Position numbers and translations under genes: made by a program. Below the pieces are notes generated by a model. That model was not told where the DNA came from, searched no databases, and worked only from the letters and a program-made list of their open reading frames with translations. This document shows positions 57,770 through 64,000 of a stretch of 64,000 nucleotides of DNA, in pieces. Location: assembly GCF_000154705.2 (NCBI RefSeq), contig NZ_CM002917.1:2188461-2252460 (forward strand). Direction: 5' to 3'. Every line of letters begins with the position of its first letter. Position 1 is the first letter of the stretch. This DNA is from Hoeflea phototrophica DFL-43 (lineage in GTDB: Bacteria; Pseudomonadota; Alphaproteobacteria; Rhizobiales; Rhizobiaceae).

Positions 57770-58272
57770 TCGTGGATCCCCGCTTCACCCGAATGCATCA
57801 ACTCGCGCCCGAACACGAAGCGCGAAAACTCGACCGCCATCAGGCCAAAGCAGACCGGAAAGCTGATCGTTAGGAGCCAGCGGGGGAAATAGTAGGCGCG
57901 GACGTCATAGTCATTGCGTGCCAGATTGGTGTGAACCAGCTCCACGCCCTTCCAGGCAAGAACCAGGCACACCAGAACACAAAGAGCTGCGACAAGGCGG
58001 CTGATGATCCGCCGCGCGGCGGGTCGCAGGCCCGCCGTGACCAGTTCGATATGGACATGGCCCTTGACCCGCACCAGCCACGGCGCACCGAGCATCGTCA
58101 TGTACAAAAGTGCGTATTCAGACGATGTGAACAGCCAGGCAAAGGGCTGAATGCCGAGGTTTCGCATGAAAACCGACACCACGACCGATACCATCAGCCA
58201 GACAAGCATGGCGCCTGATATGAAAGCCATTGCGAAGAGGAAGGCGTTGTAGAGGCGGGTGACCTGCTGCAT
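57766..58272 (-). CDS. dctQ: TRAP transporter small permease (DctQ)
   Basis: A 168-residue protein with four hydrophobic helices; WLMVSVVVSVFMRNLGIQPFAW and SSEYALLYMTMLGAPWLVR followed by GHVHIELV are classical DctQ motifs. It links the receptor to DctM in the membrane. Separated from dctP by 61 bases that contain a strong hairpin. Confidence 0.93.
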   Translation of the reverse strand: MQQVTRLYNAFLFAMAFISGAMLVWLMVSVVVSVFMRNLGIQPFAWLFTSSEYALLYMTMLGAPWLVRVKGHVHIELVTAGLRPAARRIISRLVAALCVLVCLVLAWKGVELVHTNLARNDYDVRAYYFPRWLLTISFPVCFGLMAVEFSRFVFGRELMHSGEAGIHE

Positions 58273-58299
58273 GACGTTACCGGGTTCGAAGGGATAAAT

Positions 58300-58325
58300 G
58301 GGCCGCCCCGGAAACGGGGCGGCCC
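58300..58325 (-). promoter_or_regulatory. Intercistronic hairpin between dctP and dctQ
   Basis: Perfect 11-base arms GGGCCGCCCCG and CGGGGCGGCCC around a four-base loop (GAAA on the plus strand, TTTC on the minus). On the minus strand it follows dctP and precedes dctQ without a T run. It may stabilise dctP mRNA or cut transcription, giving more binding protein than permease. Confidence 0.75.
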
Positions 58326-58333
58326 TGAATGCA

Positions 58334-59344
58334 TTATTGGTCGAGTGCCGGATCGTAGAACTTGCCGATCAGCGCGTCATACTGGCCGTCACCGCTCGGG
58401 TGCTCCGCCATCAGACCCTTCATGCGTGCCCAGGTCTTTTCGCGGGCTGCATTGAGATAGTTGGCCTTGGCTTCACCTTCGAGCGAAACCACCATCATGC
58501 CGCCAGCTTCCAGTGCTGCGAAATCGGCGTCACGCTTTTCCTTGAGTTCGGCAACGCTTTCGGCCTCGTGGGCGATCGCGGCGTCCTGAAGGACCTTCTT
58601 CGCCTCATCCGACAGGCTGTTCCAGCGGTCGAGATTGACGATCACGCCAAGGTCGGTCGAGAAAAAGCAAGGCTCGATGCGGTAGTTCAGGAACTCGTTC
58701 CATTTCAGATCGATAAGACCGATCTGAGTCCAGCCAGTCGCATCCACAACGCCGCGTTCAAGCGCCGAATAGACTTCCGTGGTCGGCAGGTCGATCACCT
58801 GTGCGCCAAGATATTCGTTGAAGAACGCGTTGTAGACCGCGTTGCCGCGCAACTTCAGGCCTTCGACCTTGAGATTCCCGTCAGCATCGAACTCCGGTGC
58901 ATCGCGGGTCCAAAGGTTGTAGCAGACGCCGCTGTCGAACCAGCCGAGATACTTCACGCCCATCTTCTCCTGGTGGATTGCATCGATCATGTCGATGCCG
59001 CCATTGGCCCGCGCTTCGACAGCCGTCAGGTTCGAGGCCACCAGCGCATCCTTTTCAGGCACCGCACCGCCGTAGAAGGAACCGGGTGTGTAGACCATGT
59101 CGACCACGCCATCGCGCACAGCGTCGGGCTGCTGGAACATGCCGATCGCTTCGGGGCCGCCGCGGACTTCGATCTGGACCACTCCCTTGCCTGCCTCGTT
59201 CACCTTGTCGACGAATTTGAGGAAAGACTGGGTGTAGATCAGTGTGGTCGGAAATGCGTGGACCGCGGAAATTGTCTCCTCCGCATAGGCAGCGGTGACC
59301 ATCAGGCTGCTCGCCAGAAGACCGCCAATCATCATATGCTTCAT
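58334..59344 (-). CDS. dctP: TRAP transporter substrate-binding protein (DctP)
   Basis: A 336-residue periplasmic receptor. A signal peptide cleaves after AYA (residue 21). The DctP pattern includes LKLRGNAVYNAFFNEYLGAQ, LPTTEVYSALERGVVDATGWT. The region normally having the carboxylate-binding Arg has LKLRGNA, with Arg present, so an organic acid ligand is likely. The ligand cannot be named. It lies 83 bases after leuD on the same strand. Confidence 0.93.
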   Translation of the reverse strand: MKHMMIGGLLASSLMVTAAYAEETISAVHAFPTTLIYTQSFLKFVDKVNEAGKGVVQIEVRGGPEAIGMFQQPDAVRDGVVDMVYTPGSFYGGAVPEKDALVASNLTAVEARANGGIDMIDAIHQEKMGVKYLGWFDSGVCYNLWTRDAPEFDADGNLKVEGLKLRGNAVYNAFFNEYLGAQVIDLPTTEVYSALERGVVDATGWTQIGLIDLKWNEFLNYRIEPCFFSTDLGVIVNLDRWNSLSDEAKKVLQDAAIAHEAESVAELKEKRDADFAALEAGGMMVVSLEGEAKANYLNAAREKTWARMKGLMAEHPSGDGQYDALIGKFYDPALDQ

Positions 59345-59427
59345 TTTAGTTCTCCTTCATCGCGGGAAGCTCCCGCCCTGTTGTGGGGGGTGACCCCTTG
59401 GTTGTTGCGCGGTTTGTCCGCGTTCAA

Positions 59428-60033
59428 TTATTGGGGCGGCCAGACCCAGGGAGCGGCGGCCTTGCGGCTGTCGCGATAGCTCTTGATGGCCCCTGCCCGC
59501 GAAGCGGTCAGATCGATGTCGTCCCAGCCGTTGATCAGCTTCTCACGCCAGATCTCAGGCAAGTCGAATTGGTAGGTCTGGTGGTCAAGGCTGACCATCT
59601 GGACATTCAGATCGATGTGGATTGCGGCGGTGCCCGAACCCAGGCGGCTCAGCATCGCCTCGATTGTTTCTTCGGGCAGCACCAGTGGCAAAAGCTGGTT
59701 GTTGACCGCATTGCCGCAGAAGATATCTCCAAAGCTTGGCGCGATAACCACCCGAATGCCGAAATCGACAAGCGCATAGACCGCGGCCTCGCGTGATGAC
59801 CCGGAACCGAAATTGCGCCGCGCGACGAGAACGCTGGCAGCCGGATGCCGGTTGAGTGGAAAATCAGAAATCTGCTCTCCAGCGCCATCGTGGCGCATGT
59901 CATGCAAAAGGAAAGAGCCATAGCCCTTGGAACGTGGCACCGACATGAAGCGCGCAGGAATAAGCTGATCCGTGTCGACACTCTCAAAAGGCAAGGCGAC
60001 CGCCTGCCCTTCATGCGCTGACCAGCCGCTCAT
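59428..60033 (-). CDS. leuD: LeuD-type isomerase small subunit
   Basis: A 201-residue swivel domain of the aconitase superfamily. DTDQLIPARFM, ARRNFGSGSSREAAVYAL and APSFGDIFCGNAVNNQLLPL are LeuD signatures. It acts with LeuC as hydro-lyase/isomerase of 3-isopropylmalate or a related hydroxy acid. ATG overlaps the leuC stop (ATGA). Adjacent leuCD within a GntR/TRAP cluster suggests a catabolic paralogue rather than the leucine pathway pair. Confidence 0.88.
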   Translation of the reverse strand: MSGWSAHEGQAVALPFESVDTDQLIPARFMSVPRSKGYGSFLLHDMRHDGAGEQISDFPLNRHPAASVLVARRNFGSGSSREAAVYALVDFGIRVVIAPSFGDIFCGNAVNNQLLPLVLPEETIEAMLSRLGSGTAAIHIDLNVQMVSLDHQTYQFDLPEIWREKLINGWDDIDLTASRAGAIKSYRDSRKAAAPWVWPPQ

Positions 60034-61430
60034 GCCCGCCCCTCCAGCAGCGGCCGCACATCGCACAGGGTTCCGGTAACCGCAGCCGCTGCAACCATTG
60101 CGGGACTCATCAGGTGCGTGCGTGAACCCTTGCCCTGCCGGCCCTTGAAATTGCGGTTGGTCGATGACGCGCAGCGTTTCCCCGGAGCCACCAGATCACC
60201 GTTCATTCCGACGCACATCGAGCAGCCGGAATCCGTCCACTCGAGGCCCGCATCGGTAAAGATTCTGTCAAGTCCCTCCTGCTCCGCCTGCCGCTTGACC
60301 AGGCTCGAGCCCGGCGCAACCAATCCCGAAACCCGCGCCCGCCGTCCCTTCAGAACGGCAGCCGCGAGACGCAGATCCTCGATCCGGCCATTGGTACAGG
60401 ACCCGATGAACACCTGATCCACCGGCGTGCCAGCGAGCGGACGTCCGGCAGCAAGCCCCATATAGTCGAGTGCCTCGCGTGCCCGTTCAGCCCGCGCGCC
60501 CTCAAGCCGTGCCGGGTCGGGCAGTGTTGCGGTGATCGGCAGCGCTTCCTCGGGACTGGTGCCCCAGGTCACGGTTGGCGCGATCTCCGCGGCATCAATC
60601 GACACTTCATTGTCGAACTGAGCAACGCTGTCGCTCGGCAATTCGCTCCAGGCCTCGACCGCACGATCCCAATCGTGCCCTGCGGGTGCATAAGGCCGCC
60701 CTTTGAGATATGTAAATGTAACGTCGTCGGGCGCCACCATGCCAAGCCGCGCGCCACTCTCGATCGAGAGATTGCACAGTGTCATCCGCCCTTCCATGGA
60801 CAGGCCACGCACCGTGGAACCGGCATATTCGATCGCGTGGCCGCGCCCACCATCCGCGCCAAGATGGGCGATCAGGGCAAGCGCCAGATCCTTTGCGGTG
60901 ACGGCTGCGCCTAGATGGCCTTCAACACTGACCCGCATTGATTTCGGACGAACCTGCCAGATCGTCTGGGTTGCGAGCACATGGGCGACATCGGTCGCGC
61001 CGATGCCAAAGGCCAAAGCGCCCAGCGCGCCATGAGTCGAGGTGTGGCTGTCTCCGCAATTGACCGTCAGGCCCGGTAGGGTCAGCCCCTGCTCTGGCCC
61101 AAGCACATGGACAATGCCCTGCTCAGGATCATTGAGGCCGAACAGCCGCACCCCATGTGCCCTTGCATTGTCTTCGAGCGTCGCGATCATCCGCTGGATG
61201 TCGCCCTGCGGCAATGATTGCCGGCTGCGGGTTGGCGCGTAATGATCAACCACCGCAAATGTCAGAGCCGGCTCGGCGAGCGTGCCACCGCGGGCGGCAA
61301 GCCGGGCAAATGCATGATGAGATCCTTCATGCACCAGATGCCGGTCGACCCACAGAAGCGACGCGCCGTCCGCACGGCGGGTTATTTCGTGCGCGCTCCA
61401 GAGCTTTTCGAACAATGTCCGCGACGTCAT
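60030..61430 (-). CDS. leuC: LeuC-type isomerase large subunit
   Basis: A 466-residue aconitase-superfamily subunit. The [4Fe-4S] ligands are the Cys in FIGSCTNGRIEDLRLA and the Cys pair in TDSGCSMCVGMNGD. HDSH-like NCGDSHTSTHGALGALAFGIG and the ending STNRNFKGRQGKGSRTHLMSP are family signatures. Start overlaps gntR by four bases, so regulator and enzyme are coupled. Which dehydratase/isomerase substrate is used is unknown. Confidence 0.88.
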   Translation of the reverse strand: MTSRTLFEKLWSAHEITRRADGASLLWVDRHLVHEGSHHAFARLAARGGTLAEPALTFAVVDHYAPTRSRQSLPQGDIQRMIATLEDNARAHGVRLFGLNDPEQGIVHVLGPEQGLTLPGLTVNCGDSHTSTHGALGALAFGIGATDVAHVLATQTIWQVRPKSMRVSVEGHLGAAVTAKDLALALIAHLGADGGRGHAIEYAGSTVRGLSMEGRMTLCNLSIESGARLGMVAPDDVTFTYLKGRPYAPAGHDWDRAVEAWSELPSDSVAQFDNEVSIDAAEIAPTVTWGTSPEEALPITATLPDPARLEGARAERAREALDYMGLAAGRPLAGTPVDQVFIGSCTNGRIEDLRLAAAVLKGRRARVSGLVAPGSSLVKRQAEQEGLDRIFTDAGLEWTDSGCSMCVGMNGDLVAPGKRCASSTNRNFKGRQGKGSRTHLMSPAMVAAAAVTGTLCDVRPLLEGRA

Positions 61431-62236
61431 TCGGCCGCCTCTTGTGTCGCGCCAGGATCAATCACAGGCTCCCAGCGGCGGCTGTCCTCAGACCCGACAC
61501 GATCAAGCGTCATCTCCAGACGGAAAAGGTCCGGCCGGTAAAGCGCCGACAAATACTCCACACCGCGTCCGTTTGTGTCATGCACCACACGCCGAATCGA
61601 AAGCAGCGCCGAACCGATTTCGACGCCGAGCGCTTCGGCAACATCGGGCGCGGCCAGCGTGGCGCTGACCGACTGATGCGCATCGGCCACCTGCACCCCG
61701 GAGCGTTCCAAAAGCCGGAACAGCGGCGTCGTGGCGAGGTCTGACTCGGTGTAACTCGCGGCAATTTCTTCAGGAACATGCGTTGTCAGATGCGAAAACG
61801 CCTTGCCGTCAATCAAACGGACGCGGATCGCTGTTTGCACTCTGGCGCCTTCAGGCAATGCCATGGCCGACGAGACGATCTGTGACGCAGGGCCATAGGA
61901 GAACGACAAAAGCCGCGCTGTGGTGCTCTGCCCCATCTCCACGAGTTGCGGCATCAATGTCGCAAAATCCGCCGTCACCTGTCCCCCGGCATCATCAAAA
62001 GCACGTACGGTGGTGCCGGAGCCGGCGCGGCGTTCGATCAACCCATCGGCCTCCAATGCCTCCAAGGCCCGTCGAATGGTGATCCGGCTGACGGAGTGAA
62101 TTTCCGCCAACTTCTGCTCGCCTGGCAACAGGCTTTTGGCCTGAAAGGTCCCGTTCAGTATCTCGTCGCGCAGCAACAGATACACCCGCCGGGCCTTGCC
62201 GCCATCAGGTAATCCCGTGTTTTGCTTCACCGCCAC
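61427..62236 (-). CDS. GntR family regulator, HutC (UTRA) type
   Basis: A 269-residue regulator: an N-terminal winged helix-turn-helix (LPGEQKLAEIHSVSRITIRRALEALEADGLIERRAGSGT) and a C-terminal UTRA ligand domain with VRLIDGKAFSHLTTHVPEEIA and RRVVHDTNGRGVEYL. It is first in the leuCD-dctPQM operon and divergent from the tautomerase gene, so it is the likely local regulator of both arms, sensing the transported substrate or a derivative. Confidence 0.91.
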   Translation of the reverse strand: MAVKQNTGLPDGGKARRVYLLLRDEILNGTFQAKSLLPGEQKLAEIHSVSRITIRRALEALEADGLIERRAGSGTTVRAFDDAGGQVTADFATLMPQLVEMGQSTTARLLSFSYGPASQIVSSAMALPEGARVQTAIRVRLIDGKAFSHLTTHVPEEIAASYTESDLATTPLFRLLERSGVQVADAHQSVSATLAAPDVAEALGVEIGSALLSIRRVVHDTNGRGVEYLSALYRPDLFRLEMTLDRVGSEDSRRWEPVIDPGATQEAAE

Positions 62237-62345
62237 GCACAGACCTCCAAAGCCCGATTTTGTCGCGCAACCGTAACACCGGATTTCAGAAAATCAACAA
62301 ACCTATCCACATAAAGATCAGAAATTTGCGGTTTCCACATACGAA

Positions 62346-62371
62346 AATCTGTACTATCAAACATACAGATT
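62346..62371. promoter_or_regulatory. Candidate GntR operator in the divergent region
   Basis: AATCTGTA, ten bases, TACAGATT is a perfect eight-base inverted repeat, 18 bases before the plus-strand gene and about 110 bases from gntR. In the same region TCCACATA occurs twice (62306-62313 and 62334-62341). The palindrome is in a typical repressor position. Confidence 0.6.
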
Positions 62372-62389
62372 ATTCATGGAGGTCGCGCT

Positions 62390-62968
62390 GTGCCTGTCAT
62401 CGAAGCCCATTTGCTGGAAGGCTACTCGGAAGACGAGCGGCAGCGCCTTGCACGCGCGCTGACAGACGCCGCCTGCCTGGTGATTCCGGCCAATCCGGAC
62501 GCCGTGACGGTGATGATCCGCGAAGTTCCAAAGGCCAACTACATGCGCGGCGGCAAAACCAGGACGCCTGCCCCTGCCCGATCCGATCCCTGCGACCAGA
62601 TCCGCGCCTATCTTGCCGCCATGGAAGCACGCAACATCGGCACCGCGCGCTCCATGCTGGCGGAAGGCTTTGTCATGAACTTCCCCGCAGCCCCCGGCCT
62701 CAGGACACTTGAAGAGCTGATCGCCTGGGCGAAGCCCCGGTACCGCTTCGTCAAAAAAGCCTACGACAATTTCGAGGCATTCCAGCAAGGCCAGGCCACC
62801 ATCATCTATGCAACGGGGACGCTCTATGGCGAGTGGCCTGATGGCACTGCCTTTGAGAACATCCGCTTTATCGACCGTTTCGAAATGAGCGATGGCAAGA
62901 TCACCCGGCAGGACGTCTGGAACGATATGGCTGAAACAAAGGCAAACCTGGCAAGAGCGCACAACTGA
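62390..62968 (+). CDS. 4-oxalocrotonate tautomerase-like domain fused to SnoaL/NTF2-like domain
   Basis: A 192-residue protein with GTG start at 62390 and GGAGG eight bases upstream. After fMet removal Pro is N-terminal (PVIEAHLLEGYSEDERQRLA), as required for the 4-OT catalytic base; IREVPKANYMRGG closes the first domain of about 62 residues. The rest (from about 70) has the NTF2/SnoaL-like pattern: RAYLAAMEARNIGTARSML, then FENIRFIDRFEMSDGKITRQDVWND. A tautomerase linked to such a domain is uncommon in my experience. First gene of the plus-strand arm. Confidence 0.82.
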   Translation: MPVIEAHLLEGYSEDERQRLARALTDAACLVIPANPDAVTVMIREVPKANYMRGGKTRTPAPARSDPCDQIRAYLAAMEARNIGTARSMLAEGFVMNFPAAPGLRTLEELIAWAKPRYRFVKKAYDNFEAFQQGQATIIYATGTLYGEWPDGTAFENIRFIDRFEMSDGKITRQDVWNDMAETKANLARAHN

Positions 62969-62969
62969 C

Positions 62970-64000
62970 ATGAGCATAGACCCGATTACCCTGGCTGTTC
63001 TGGCCGGACGCATGGAACAGATCGCCGACGAGATGGACGCAACTCTGTTCCGTGCGGCGTTCAACCCGATCATCGCCGAAGCCCATGACGCCAGTCACGG
63101 CCTTTACCATGCCGTCACCGGCGACACGCTGGTGCAAGGCAAGTCCGGCCTGCCGATTTTTGTTGGCGTGATGTCCTTTGCGGTCAAGGCGGTGATCGAC
63201 AAAGTGGCCGAAACCGGCGACCTCGCCGACGGCGACATTTTCATCTTCAACGACGCCCATCTGGGTGGCACGCACCTATCCGATATGCGGCTGGTGCGCC
63301 CGTGTTTTCATGACGGAGAGCTGTTTTGCTGGCTGGCCTCGGTCGGCCACTGGCATGATGTGGGTGGCGCAGTACCGGGCAACTACAATCCAGCCGCCAC
63401 TGACGCCTTTGCAGAGGCTTTTGTGCTTCCACCGGTGCGTCTGGCCCGCGCCGGAGAAATCAACCAGGACATCATCGACATCCTGCTGCGCAACACCCGT
63501 CTGCCGCAATCCGCTCAGGGCGATCTGAACGGGCAGCTGGGTGCGCTGGATCTTGGTGTGAAACGGATGGACGAGCTGCTCGCCGAATATGGCCCGGGCA
63601 CCGTGGGATCCGCTCTCGATGCGCTTGGTGACCGTGCCGAAGCACTGATGCGCTGCGAACTAACCGATCTCCCGGATGGCCGCTGGGAAGCCGTCGACTA
63701 TCTCGACAATGATGGCATTGTCGATGAGCCGCTTGCCATCCGGGTTGCACTGACCATCGCGGGAGACCGGATGGAGCTCGATTTCGAAGGCTCGGCGCCG
63801 CGTTGCGCAGGCCCGGTCAACATTGCCCTGCCAACAGCAGTGGCCACCGCCTATGTGGCCATAAAGCATATCTTTCCCGCCCTTCCGGCCAACGCCGGTG
63901 TGATGCGGCCGATCACCGTGAAAATCCCGCAAGGCTCGCTACTTGCCGCAGAGTTCCCTGCCCCCGTCGGCGGCTACACCGAAACCATCCTGCGAATGAT
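62970..64000 (+). CDS. Hydantoinase B/oxoprolinase family protein, partial
   Basis: The frame opens MSIDPITLAVLAGRMEQIAD at 62970 and is open to the window end (343 codons). ATLFRAAFNP, GDIFIFNDAHLGGTHLSDM, VGHWHDVGGAVPGNYNP and VALTIAGDRMELDFEGSAP are signatures of the HyuB family, which acts with HyuA in ATP-dependent ring opening of hydantoins or oxoproline, or in acetone/acetophenone carboxylation. It follows the tautomerase after one base. A partner HyuA gene may lie beyond the window. Confidence 0.92.
   Translation, partial: MSIDPITLAVLAGRMEQIADEMDATLFRAAFNPIIAEAHDASHGLYHAVTGDTLVQGKSGLPIFVGVMSFAVKAVIDKVAETGDLADGDIFIFNDAHLGGTHLSDMRLVRPCFHDGELFCWLASVGHWHDVGGAVPGNYNPAATDAFAEAFVLPPVRLARAGEINQDIIDILLRNTRLPQSAQGDLNGQLGALDLGVKRMDELLAEYGPGTVGSALDALGDRAEALMRCELTDLPDGRWEAVDYLDNDGIVDEPLAIRVALTIAGDRMELDFEGSAPRCAGPVNIALPTAVATAYVAIKHIFPALPANAGVMRPITVKIPQGSLLAAEFPAPVGGYTETILRM

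Overview
The window reads as chromosome of an alphaproteobacterium of the order Hyphomicrobiales (Rhizobiales), most like marine or saline relatives such as Hoeflea. The basis is gene order rather than any database match: lpdA-lipA-COQ10 like-cinA-ispDF-dusB-ntrB-ntrC-ntrY-ntrX-trkA-hfq-hflX-mazG, cysG-DUF2849-cysI-DUF934, and rlpA-dac-tmk-holB-metG-tatD are rhizobial arrangements. The bases are GC rich. A BCCT and a TRAP transporter fit a marine lifestyle, but that part is inference.

Region 1 (1-21.4 kb) is housekeeping. It holds the tail of the pyruvate dehydrogenase neighbourhood (SGNH esterase end, YdcH, GNAT, lpdA, lipA, RatA/COQ10), then cinA and bifunctional ispDF on the minus strand. 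A long plus-strand nitrogen regulatory block follows (dusB, ntrB, ntrC, ntrY, ntrX) with potassium uptake genes trkA and trkH, then hfq and hflX. mazG and a deaminase are on the minus strand.

Region 2 (21.4-32.9 kb) is redox metabolism. A sulfite/nitrite reductase operon (cysG, DUF2849, cysI, DUF934, [2Fe-2S] ferredoxin) is followed by a LysR regulator and a complete NAD-dependent molybdenum formate dehydrogenase operon (fdsG, fdsB, fdsA, fdhD, fdsD).

Region 3 (33-43 kb) is accessory. An intact IS3 element splits a small membrane-protein gene. An intact IS5/IS427-type element sits exactly in the stop codon of lrgB. After lrgBA come an alpha/beta hydrolase, a YqaA protein divergent from a MarR regulator with a good operator candidate, a DMT permease, an M32 carboxypeptidase and an alpha-methylacyl-CoA racemase.

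Region 4 (42.8-51.8 kb) is a minus-strand housekeeping block (ybaK, MBL hydrolase, tatD, metG, holB, tmk, dac, rlpA, a small secreted protein) next to tRNA-Ser(UGA).

Region 5 (51.8-54.3 kb) is an insertion graveyard beside the tRNA: two decayed IS3-type orfA fragments and an intact IS256 element. The IS256 element entered a small secreted-protein gene just after its ATG; that gene also has a stop codon inside its signal peptide.

Region 6 (54.3-64 kb) is transport and catabolism. A BCCT transporter is followed by a divergent cluster: on the minus strand gntR-leuC-leuD-dctP-dctQ-dctM, on the plus strand a tautomerase/SnoaL-like fusion and a hydantoinase B-type gene that runs off the window. 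A shared palindrome between the two arms is a candidate GntR operator. The substrate of this cluster cannot be named from the sequence; it is the best candidate for an undescribed pathway here.
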